Shown here: piece by piece, positions 5,518 to 11,382 of the stretch
Position numbering within the stretch: position 1 is the stretch's first letter
How the letters are laid out: each line of letters begins with the position of its first letter
Source: Verrucomicrobiota bacterium
GTDB taxonomy: Bacteria > Verrucomicrobiota > Verrucomicrobiia > Limisphaerales > DSYF01
Assembly (NCBI GenBank): GCA_025457725.1
Contig: JALOTU010000031.1
Location: 1-11,382 of the forward strand
Direction: 5' to 3'
Length of the DNA stretch: 11,382 nt
Notes under the pieces: model-generated
What the model saw: only the letters and a program-made list of their open reading frames with translations
The model's database searches: none
Told to the model about the DNA's origin: nothing
Made by a program: the position numbers and the translations under genes

Positions 5518-6602
5518 GGCGTGATGTCTATCAGGCGTTGCATCGCCGGTTCCTGTCGTTCGATGGATGCGACCAGTTTGAACTGTGTGCGGCAACGGTC
5601 AAGGTTCTGTCCTTCGCGCTGCACCTTGAAGTAGGTGTCGCCCGAGAGGTAATCCGTTAGAAAGCGGATGCCGGTTTCCAGCGTGATCAGTTTGCCGGCA
5701 CAAACCAGGTGGGCCTTCTCGGCAACGGTCAGGAATTGGCCCGCCTCGGACAGGTACCCCCGGGCCAGGGCCTCGAACCAGTCGATCTGCAGTTCCACCT
5801 GCGACAGGTCGCGTTCGTCCTCCCGCGCCGGACAGGCCGCGGTGCGGACCAGGTCACCGAAGTCCAACGGGGCCAACCCGGGCATCACCGTGTCGAGATC
5901 CACCACGCAGAGGGCCTCGCCTGAATCGGCATCGAACAGCAGGTTGTTCAGCTTGGTATCATTATGGACAATGCGCTCCGGCAGGCCGGCCGCCAGCAGT
6001 GCGCCGGTCAAAGAGCGGCGGGCGAACGCGAACTCAATCTCCGCCCGCGCGTGACACCCCCTCCCCGCCCCGTCGATGGCCACCGCCTGTTCCAGTGCCG
6101 CGAACCGTTTCGGGGTGTGGTGAAAGTCAGGAAGCGTTTCATGCAGCCGCGGCGACGGCAGGTCGGCCAGCAATCGTTGGAATCGACCCACGGCCTTTGC
6201 CGCCTCGAACGCCTCGGCCGTGGACCCGACGACCTCCATGCTGCACCCGCCGGGGATGTGGTCGTACATGCGCCAGATGTCCCCGGTGACATCCTGATGG
6301 AAGCACCGCCCGTCCCGGGCCGGAATCAGGGTCAGGCATCGCCGGCAGGCGTCGGGTTCGCCGGAGGTCCTGGCCGCCAGGTGCGTGGTGACGCGCCGGA
6401 TGTTGTCCATCATCGCCTCCGGTTGCTGGAAGATGTGGCGGTTGATCCGTTGGAGCACGCAGCGGATCTCCGCGCCGGAATCCTCCAAAACCACCAGCTG
6501 CGTGTCGTTGATGTGCCCGTTGCCCAAGGGTTGGGTGGAACGGCAGGTTCCGGCGACCCGGAACTTCTCCACCACGGCTTGCACCTGCCGGCTCTCGATC
6601 AT
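5514..6602 (-). CDS. N-acetylhexosamine 1-kinase (NahK)-like phosphotransferase
   Basis: A 362-residue member of the aminoglycoside-phosphotransferase/choline-kinase fold that resembles NahK, which phosphorylates GlcNAc and GalNAc at the anomeric C1 using ATP. Seen are GNGHINDT (27-34) at the nucleotide-binding loop, the NahK-like phrase LQRINRHIF followed by QQPEAMMDNIRRVTTHL (50-75), the catalytic loop VHNDTKLNN (212-220) with D215, and the metal-binding DLDTVMPG (235-242) followed by DFGDLVR. These phrases separate it from antibiotic-modifying relatives. The ATG at 6602 overlaps the nucleotidyltransferase stop as ATGA, and its own stop overlaps the epimerase start as ATGA, so the three genes are probably translationally coupled. 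A longer in-frame start at 6863 would put 87 unrelated residues inside the upstream gene. Substrate choice (GlcNAc, GalNAc or another sugar) is inferred from family and context. Confidence 0.83.
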   Translation of the reverse strand: MIESRQVQAVVEKFRVAGTCRSTQPLGNGHINDTQLVVLEDSGAEIRCVLQRINRHIFQQPEAMMDNIRRVTTHLAARTSGEPDACRRCLTLIPARDGRCFHQDVTGDIWRMYDHIPGGCSMEVVGSTAEAFEAAKAVGRFQRLLADLPSPRLHETLPDFHHTPKRFAALEQAVAIDGAGRGCHARAEIEFAFARRSLTGALLAAGLPERIVHNDTKLNNLLFDADSGEALCVVDLDTVMPGLAPLDFGDLVRTAACPAREDERDLSQVELQIDWFEALARGYLSEAGQFLTVAEKAHLVCAGKLITLETGIRFLTDYLSGDTYFKVQREGQNLDRCRTQFKLVASIERQEPAMQRLIDITP

Positions 6603-7507
6603 TCCCAGAGTTTCTGCGGATAGGCCCCGGAGCGGATCAATCGTCCGAGGCCCTCGACCACAATCGGCCGGTCCTCCCGATAAGTCACCCCAAGCCAGGC
6701 ATCCGGCGTCGTCAGCAGCCGGCACCGTTCCTTTCCGGACGCAACCAGGGCGTTGACGACTTTGGGGATGTAGAATTCGGATTTCAATTCCCGCCCCTCC
6801 TTCTGGAGAAACTCCGTGAACAGTTCGGACAAATGGCGATACAGGCTGGGGTTGAATCCCCACATGTTCATGGAAACCGGCTCGTCCCCCGTCAGTCGCT
6901 GCATTGTGCCATCTGCATCGGCATACCTCGCCCCCGCCCCGTCCTTCTCGATGGCTGTCAGTTCGACGACGCTTTTCAAATATCCGTCGGCATCAGTCCC
7001 GCAGGCGCCTCGCGCCACGCTGCCATGTTCGGAGAGCGTATTCCGCAACACAAAGCCCACCATGGCATAGTCCGCCGTGCCCGCGCGCAGATGATCGGCC
7101 AGCACCCGGAACGAATTCGCGCCGTAGAAGTCGTCGGCATTGATGACCGCGAAAGGTTCGCGGATAAGTCCGGCGGTAACGAGAATCGCCTGGCCCGTGC
7201 CCCACGGCTTGGTGCGGCCCGGGGGGATGGTGAATCCGGACGGCAGCTTGTCGAGTTCCTGAAATGCATATTCCACCGGGATGCGCCCCTCGAACCGGGT
7301 GCCCACGATGCTCCTGAACGGTTCCTCGATGTCGTGACGAATGACGAACACCACCTTCCCAAATCCGGCCCGCAGGGCGTCGTAGATGGAATAATCGATG
7401 ATGGTTTCCCCGTTGGGGCCGATGGGATCGATCTGCTTGAGGCCGCCGTAGCGACTGCCCATGCCGGCGGCCAGCACGAGCAGTGTGGGTTTGGTTGCCG
7501 TGGTCAT
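6599..7507 (-). CDS. Sugar-1-phosphate nucleotidyltransferase
   Basis: A 302-residue NTP_transferase-family protein that should join a sugar 1-phosphate to a nucleotide, releasing pyrophosphate. The N-terminal LVLAAGMGSRYGGLKQ (10-25) is the nucleotide-binding G-x-G-x-R...K motif. Others are PWGTGQA (101-107), the metal-binding NADDFYG (123-129), SMNMWGF (212-218) and WLGVTYREDR (271-280). The base and sugar are not fixed by sequence alone; the neighbours (a NahK-like kinase and a UDP-sugar 4-epimerase) point to UTP and a hexosamine or hexose 1-phosphate. The ATG at 7507 begins 13 bases after the rsgA stop. The AAGGA inside the rsgA end is about 20 bases away, too far for a normal Shine-Dalgarno. 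Its stop overlaps the kinase start as ATGA. Confidence 0.85.
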   Translation of the reverse strand: MTTATKPTLLVLAAGMGSRYGGLKQIDPIGPNGETIIDYSIYDALRAGFGKVVFVIRHDIEEPFRSIVGTRFEGRIPVEYAFQELDKLPSGFTIPPGRTKPWGTGQAILVTAGLIREPFAVINADDFYGANSFRVLADHLRAGTADYAMVGFVLRNTLSEHGSVARGACGTDADGYLKSVVELTAIEKDGAGARYADADGTMQRLTGDEPVSMNMWGFNPSLYRHLSELFTEFLQKEGRELKSEFYIPKVVNALVASGKERCRLLTTPDAWLGVTYREDRPIVVEGLGRLIRSGAYPQKLWE

Positions 7508-7520
7508 GATGAAATGATTG

Positions 7521-8600
7521 TCAGTCCTTTGAATCCTTGTCCAACACAGAGCGCCGCCGCAACAGGGAATCGCGCCGGCGGACCTGTCGATCCTGATGCC
7601 GGTGCGCCCGTTCCAGGAAGGCCAGCTCCTGGCTCAGTTTCAAAAAGCTCTGATACCGTTCCTGCGACAACCGACCCGCTTGAACGGCGGCGATGACCGC
7701 GCAGCGTTTCTCCACCGTGTGGCTGCAGTCGCGGAAATGGCATTGCAGGGCGAGCGGCTCGATTTCCGGGAAGGCCTCATGAATCCCCTCCCCGCTCATC
7801 CACATGTGGAACTCCCGCATCCCGGGCGTGTCGATCACCAGCGCGCCATCCGGCAGGACCACCATCTCCCTCCAAGTGGTGGTGTGACGGCCCTTGGCGT
7901 CGCTTTCGCGCACCTCGGCGGTGGCCTGCACCTCCTCGCCGTAGAGCCGGTTGATCAGGCTGGATTTGCCCACGCCGGAAGCCCCCATGAACACGACGGT
8001 TTTTCCGGGCGCGAGATACGATTTCAAGCCGGCAACGCCGAGGGCTGTTCGAGCGCAGGTGGTGTGGATCGGAACATCGCCAAGGGCCTCGCGCAGGCTG
8101 GATTCCGTGGCCGCCGCCCGGGAATCCAGATCGGTCTTGTTGAGCAGAACCACCGGCTGCACCCCGCCCTCGCGCGTCATCACCAGGAATCGTTCGATCA
8201 GGCGCACATTGAGCTCGCGGTCCAGCCCGTGCACGATGAACGCGACATCCACATTGGTCACCAGCACCTGTTCACGGGTTTCGCGTCCCTTGCGTTTGCG
8301 GGCCAGCCGGGTGCGCCGGGGCAGCACCTGGTGAATGTGTGCCAGGCCCTCGGGCTCCGGGAGGGAAAAGGAAACCCAATCACCCACCTTCGGGTAATCC
8401 GCCGGCACCCGGGCGCGGGACCGGAACCTGGCGGTGATTCTGCCGGTGAACACCCCGGCCTCGGCGAAGATCTGGTAGTGGTGCTTGTCCTCCACGCCAA
8501 CCCTCCCCGGGACCGTGTTCCGGTCGGCCTCCCGCTCAAACACCTCATCCCAGCGCGCATTCCAGCCCAGTGCGACGATGGCCTCGCGGGGTTCAGGCAT
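7521..8600 (-). CDS. rsgA: Ribosome small-subunit-dependent GTPase RsgA
   Basis: RsgA (YjeQ/EngC) is a circularly permuted GTPase that checks and releases maturing 30S subunits. In this 359-residue protein the motifs occur in permuted order: G4 NKTD (154-157), G1 GASGVGKSS (206-214), the GRHTTT switch (237-242) and G3 DTPG (257-260). The zinc-binding C-terminal part has C287, C292, H294 and C300 in QCHFRDCSHTVEKRC. An OB-fold is expected before the GTPase (about 30-95; PADYPKVGDWV at 66-76 is typical). The tail from about 332 is rich in Arg and His, plausibly for rRNA contact. The ATG at 8600 is supported by typical length. It is the first gene of a block with the nucleotidyltransferase, kinase and epimerase; a functional link to those three is not evident. 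Confidence 0.92.
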   Translation of the reverse strand: MPEPREAIVALGWNARWDEVFEREADRNTVPGRVGVEDKHHYQIFAEAGVFTGRITARFRSRARVPADYPKVGDWVSFSLPEPEGLAHIHQVLPRRTRLARKRKGRETREQVLVTNVDVAFIVHGLDRELNVRLIERFLVMTREGGVQPVVLLNKTDLDSRAAATESSLREALGDVPIHTTCARTALGVAGLKSYLAPGKTVVFMGASGVGKSSLINRLYGEEVQATAEVRESDAKGRHTTTWREMVVLPDGALVIDTPGMREFHMWMSGEGIHEAFPEIEPLALQCHFRDCSHTVEKRCAVIAAVQAGRLSQERYQSFLKLSQELAFLERAHRHQDRQVRRRDSLLRRRSVLDKDSKD

Positions 8601-8684
8601 GCGTGGGAAACGGGTCAGCCGAGATCGCGGTGCAACGAACGGATCCGGTTCATGGCGGCGCTGGGTGCATCAGGCCACTGCGGC

Positions 8685-9371
8685 CTACTCGACGGAGAGC
8701 AGCTCCACCTCGAAGATCAGGGTGCTGTTGGGTCCAATGCGACCGCCGGCACCCCGTTCGCCGTACGCCAGATCGGGCGGAACAACCAGCTGCCACTTGT
8801 CCCCTTCCTTCATCAGCAGCAATGCTTCCGTCCAGCCCGGAATGACGCCGTCCACCGGAAAGCTGACCGGCTCGCCGCGCTCCACCGAGCTGTCGAACAC
8901 CGTGCCGTCGATGAGGGTTCCGTGGTAATGAGTGCTCACCTTGTCGGTGGCCTTGGGGGTTTTGCCGCTGCCGGACTTCAGCACTTTGTATTGCAAACCG
9001 CTCGGCAACACCTTGACGCCTTCCTTCTTGGCGTTTTCCTCCCGGAACGTCTTGCCCGCCGCCGTGTTTTCCGCCCCGGCCGAGGCCTGCCTGGCCTGCA
9101 GCTTGGCCATCATCTCCTTTTGAAAACCCATCATCACTTCCTTCATCTCCTCCTCCGAAAGCACGGTTTTTCCGGCCAGGGCATCCGTCACCCCGGCCGC
9201 CAGCGCCTTGACATCCACGTTGATGCCCTGCTCCTTGAAGCCGCCTCCAATATCGGCCCCGATGCAGTAGCTTACGCGCTGGTCGCTTGTGGTCAGATCC
9301 GCTTTGTCGAGGCAGAGACCGGTGTTGACGAGAATCCCCATGGCAAGTGACGAGAGTAGAAGGTTTTTCAT
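8685..9371 (-). CDS. Exported FKBP-type peptidyl-prolyl cis-trans isomerase (Mip/FkpA-like)
   Basis: A 228-residue folding catalyst for proline peptide bonds, probably periplasmic. Residues 1-20 (MKNLLLSSLAMGILVNTGLC) form a Sec signal peptide; the Cys at 20 lacks a proper lipobox, so lipidation is not favoured. Residues 25-115 match the helical FKBP N-terminal dimerisation domain (SYCIGADIGGGFKEQGI, then a long charged helix). Residues 140-227 are the catalytic FKBP domain: HYHGTLIDGTVFDSS (148-162), FPVDGVIPGWTEAL (171-184) and LAYGERGAGGRIGPNSTLIF (201-220), which carry the usual binding-pocket Tyr, Asp, Val, Ile, Trp and Tyr. The ATG at 9371 gives a good signal peptide and follows a promoter-like sequence at 9416-9443. 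Its neighbour upstream is also an envelope protein. The stop is 84 bases before rsgA. Confidence 0.9.
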   Translation of the reverse strand: MKNLLLSSLAMGILVNTGLCLDKADLTTSDQRVSYCIGADIGGGFKEQGINVDVKALAAGVTDALAGKTVLSEEEMKEVMMGFQKEMMAKLQARQASAGAENTAAGKTFREENAKKEGVKVLPSGLQYKVLKSGSGKTPKATDKVSTHYHGTLIDGTVFDSSVERGEPVSFPVDGVIPGWTEALLLMKEGDKWQLVVPPDLAYGERGAGGRIGPNSTLIFEVELLSVE

Positions 9372-9415
9372 GTGTTTGATTTTTCAACCGTTGGCGAGGG
9401 CGCAACGGAATCCGG

Positions 9416-9443
9416 ACCCTAGCAGAGAAAGTCAGCGGGTCAA
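9416..9443 (-). promoter_or_regulatory. Sigma-70-like promoter for the FKBP gene
   Basis: On the minus strand TTGACC (9443-9438) and TAGGGT (9421-9416) are separated by 16 bases. The -35 matches TTGACA at five of six positions; the -10 matches only the key T, A and final T. Transcription would begin near 9409, leaving a leader of roughly 38 bases before the ATG at 9371. It sits in the 112-base gap after the thioredoxin lipoprotein gene, suggesting the FKBP gene has its own promoter. Confidence 0.5.
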
Positions 9444-9483
9444 GAAATCCGGAGGAAACGGACGCTTTGGCGAAGCACGCAGG

Positions 9484-10254
9484 TCAGCCGCCCGCCTTGC
9501 GAATGCAGGACTCGACCTCGACGAGGCTGGAGGTCGGGGCGCCCACCAACTGGTGATTGCGGTCGAACACGCGGATGTTCGGCACCGAGCGGATGTCGTG
9601 CTGCCGGGCCACGGGCGATTCCCATTGGACGATATCCACCTTCACCAAAACCACCTCGGGATTTTCGGCGGCCAGCTTTTCCAATTGGGGTGCAATCCGG
9701 CGGCACGGACCGCACCAGTCGGCGTAAAAATCGATCACCGTGATCTTGCCCTCGGGCATCAGGGGCTTCAGGTCCACCGGTTGACCTCCGTTGGAGATCC
9801 TGACGATCCCGCCCGGCGATGAGGGGGCCGGGGCAGGTGCGGCTGGACGGGCTTCCAGCGCCATGGAGGTGCCGGCGCCATGGCTGCCTCCGGACGACGC
9901 AACGTCCCGTTCCATTTTCAGGACCATCCCGTCCGCGTCAAACTCCACGGTCCAGCGATCATACATCCAGATCTTCCCGCTGCGCCGTTCAAAAATGCCT
10001 TTCGGCTTGCCAAAGACCTCCACCACCGACTCCGAATCCTTTCCCACCAGCGCTTCCTGATAGGTCAGGAAGGCGTCGATGTGGTCTTCCGCCGCCCTGG
10101 CTTCAACCTTCTGAACTCCCAGAGCACTGACGGCCTTGGAGAATTGGTCGCAACCGGCGACAAAAAGGCAGCCGAAAGCCAATGCCAGCGGAATGACAAC
10201 TCCTCCGACCCCGACTGTCCTGTCAGCTTGCGTGCCCCTTGGCCTTGCCTTCAT
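9484..10254 (-). CDS. Lipoprotein with a BamE/SmpA-like region and a C-terminal thioredoxin domain
   Basis: A 256-residue envelope protein. Residues 1-35 are a basic start, a hydrophobic core (19-33) and the lipobox FVAGC with Cys35 as the lipidation site; Asp36 follows. Residues about 56-118 resemble a small BamE/SmpA-type fold (VVEVFGKPKGIFERRSGK, then IWMYDRWTVEFDADGMVLKME), although this is a weak match. A Pro/Ala/Ser linker (about 120-148) leads to a thioredoxin domain (about 150-256) with the complete active site WCGPC (180-184) in VIDFYADWCGPC and the cis-proline in SVPNI (Pro225). It should act as a membrane-tethered thiol-disulfide reductase or disulfide carrier; its partner is unknown. 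The ATG at 10254 was chosen because it gives a lipoprotein signal; the longer in-frame start at 10401 would bury it. A hairpin lies just upstream of this ATG. Confidence 0.82.
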   Translation of the reverse strand: MKARPRGTQADRTVGVGGVVIPLALAFGCLFVAGCDQFSKAVSALGVQKVEARAAEDHIDAFLTYQEALVGKDSESVVEVFGKPKGIFERRSGKIWMYDRWTVEFDADGMVLKMERDVASSGGSHGAGTSMALEARPAAPAPAPSSPGGIVRISNGGQPVDLKPLMPEGKITVIDFYADWCGPCRRIAPQLEKLAAENPEVVLVKVDIVQWESPVARQHDIRSVPNIRVFDRNHQLVGAPTSSLVEVESCIRKAGG

Positions 10255-10271
10255 GCCTTGGGCTGAAGCAA

Positions 10272-10294
10272 CCCACGCACCATCGGTGGGTGGG
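10272..10294 (-). promoter_or_regulatory. Hairpin in the leader of the thioredoxin lipoprotein gene
   Basis: Two 10-base arms (10272-10281 and 10285-10294) pair at 9 of 10 positions, with one G-G mismatch, around a three-base loop. The hairpin ends 17 bases before the ATG at 10254, in the 143-base gap after the transketolase-like gene. There is no T-run after it, so an RNA element affecting translation, or a weak terminator for the upstream gene, are both possible. Confidence 0.4.
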
Positions 10295-10397
10295 CCTGGC
10301 TTCCCGACCGGCTCAGGCTCCGGCAGGGGTGGTGCCCGCGCTCTTCCAACCCGGGCCGGGCATGAAAACTGATGGCCTGAAACAGGACACGGCCGAC

Positions 10398-11382
10398 TCA
10401 ACCGGGCTGTTTCCCGAGCAGCTTGAGTGCGGCCTCCGCCATCTTGGGACCGGTCATCCCATGTTTCTCGTAGAGGTGCTCCGCCAGATAGGCGCTCTGG
10501 CCGAATTCATCCCGGATGCCCAGTGAGATCATCGAATGCGGAATGCCGGCGGTGGAAAGCGCGTGGCTGACCTGCGAGCCCATCCCGCAGACCTGTTGAT
10601 GATCCTCGATGGTGACGACTTTGCCGCAGGGTTTGACGGCCGCCCCGATGGTTTCCAGATCCACGCGATTGACAAAGGGATTGTTGATGACGGTGGCCCT
10701 GACCCCCTTCTCCGCAAGCAGTCGGCCCGCCTCGACCGCCTTGCTGAACAAGGTGCCGCATCCAATCAACACCACGTCGCTACCCTGCTGAGTGACCTGT
10801 GCCCGGCCCCAGGGATACGTGGCGTTCTCGAGCCAGGAGACCGGATAATTCTCGCGGCCGACAAAGAAGATGTAGCTCTCGCCGTCTTTGCCCGCCTGGC
10901 GCTCGGCCGCCTGGCGCTTGATGGCCTCATACATCAACGCCTCCGCCTCGCTGGAACAACTGGGGGCAATCACCACCGTGTGGGGAATCGCACTGACGGC
11001 GGCAAAATACGTCGTGGCCTGGTGACTGGCCCCATCGGCGGCATCCTGGAAACCCACGTGGGAGAAGATGGCGATGACCGGTGCCTGGGACAGCGCCGCC
11101 ATCGTCAGGGGCAGGTTGCCCTTGGTGACCCCAAACTGGCCGAAGGTGTCCACGATGGGAATGAACCCCGCCTTGGCCAGACCCGCGCCGGTGCTGACCA
11201 TGTTGGCTTCGGCAATGCCGACATCGATGAAACGGCCCAGCGCCTTCTGAAACGTGCTGATACCGGTCGAACCCTGCACATCGGAGCTGACGGAATACAC
11301 CGGCAGGCCCTCCTTGGCCGCGCGAATGGCGCCCTCCGCGAGTCCGGACTGGACCTTGGTGGTCTTGACTGCGGGCGCTTTG
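10398..11382 (-). CDS. Transketolase-like thiamine-diphosphate enzyme, C-terminal part (cut by window edge)
   Basis: The frame is open through the window edge, so the N-terminus, which would carry the thiamine-diphosphate-binding domain if this is a single chain, is not visible. Seen are the pyrimidine-binding domain phrase FIDVGIAEANMVSTGAGLA, with the glutamate that activates the cofactor, then DTFGQFG, ADGASHQATTYFAA and AIPHTVVIAP, followed by the C-terminal domain from about GSDVVLIGCGTL to KVVTIEDHQQVCGMGSQV. This layout is shared by transketolase, the 1-deoxy-xylulose-5-phosphate synthase C-terminal half and pyruvate dehydrogenase beta chains. The GASHQ motif and general wording favour transketolase. 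A GTG at 11300 would start a frame, but KAPAVKTTKVQSG and onward, upstream of it, read as real protein, so it is internal. It ends at the TGA at 10398-10400. Confidence 0.82.
   Translation of the reverse strand, partial: KAPAVKTTKVQSGLAEGAIRAAKEGLPVYSVSSDVQGSTGISTFQKALGRFIDVGIAEANMVSTGAGLAKAGFIPIVDTFGQFGVTKGNLPLTMAALSQAPVIAIFSHVGFQDAADGASHQATTYFAAVSAIPHTVVIAPSCSSEAEALMYEAIKRQAAERQAGKDGESYIFFVGRENYPVSWLENATYPWGRAQVTQQGSDVVLIGCGTLFSKAVEAGRLLAEKGVRATVINNPFVNRVDLETIGAAVKPCGKVVTIEDHQQVCGMGSQVSHALSTAGIPHSMISLGIRDEFGQSAYLAEHLYEKHGMTGPKMAEAALKLLGKQPG

Noticed and set aside
5514..6602. Kinase as an aminoglycoside antibiotic resistance enzyme
   Set aside because: It shares the fold, but the LQRIN...F and DLDTVMPG phrases and the operon with sugar-nucleotide enzymes fit a NahK-like sugar kinase.
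8672..8686. Small hairpin (AGGCC/GGCCT, 5-base loop) at the stop codon of the FKBP gene as a terminator
   Set aside because: Five base pairs overlapping the stop codon and no T-run; too weak to call.
7596..9350. Very long plus-strand open frame (584 codons) across rsgA and the FKBP gene
   Set aside because: It is antisense to two well-supported genes and their spacer, has low-complexity His/Gly/Arg-rich composition and no recognisable domain.

Overview
The window is a GC-rich bacterial chromosomal segment. The gene content and style fit the Verrucomicrobia or a close relative in the PVC group: an IS4/DUF4372-type transposase relic, palindrome-rich intergenic DNA, an AraA-like isomerase of a kind I associate with that group, and weak or absent Shine-Dalgarno sequences. 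This placement is inference from recalled family patterns; there is no rRNA or other decisive marker in the window.

Layout. Positions 1-561 hold no intact gene, only the N-terminal relic of a transposase on the minus strand (about 110-319) with a hairpin at its start codon. Positions 562-2016 (+) encode an orphan sugar isomerase of the L-arabinose/L-fucose isomerase superfamily. Positions 2017-2606 are about 590 bases of non-coding DNA packed with short palindromes, a possible pair of 16-bp imperfect terminal inverted repeats and an 11-bp direct repeat. On the minus strand come pgsA (phosphatidylglycerophosphate synthase) and then rsmI (16S rRNA methyltransferase). purE (+) is divergent from pgsA. 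From 4594 leftward to 8600 the minus strand carries a tight four-gene block, read as rsgA, sugar-1-phosphate nucleotidyltransferase, NahK-like anomeric kinase, UDP-sugar 4-epimerase. The last three overlap by ATGA. Further upstream on the minus strand are an exported FKBP peptidyl-prolyl isomerase with a recognisable promoter, a lipoprotein with a C-terminal thioredoxin domain, and the C-terminal part of a transketolase-like enzyme cut by the window edge.

How the genes work together. The nucleotidyltransferase, kinase and epimerase form a plausible three-step salvage route: phosphorylation of a free hexosamine or hexose at C1, activation to a nucleotide sugar, and 4-epimerisation between gluco and galacto forms. 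The rest is largely housekeeping: purine synthesis, phospholipid synthesis, ribosome maturation, envelope protein folding and redox, and central carbon metabolism. I see no defence system, CRISPR array, tRNA, rRNA, phage or conjugative gene. The most unusual items are the salvage module, the orphan isomerase, the thioredoxin lipoprotein with its hairpin leader, and the palindrome-rich intergenic region.
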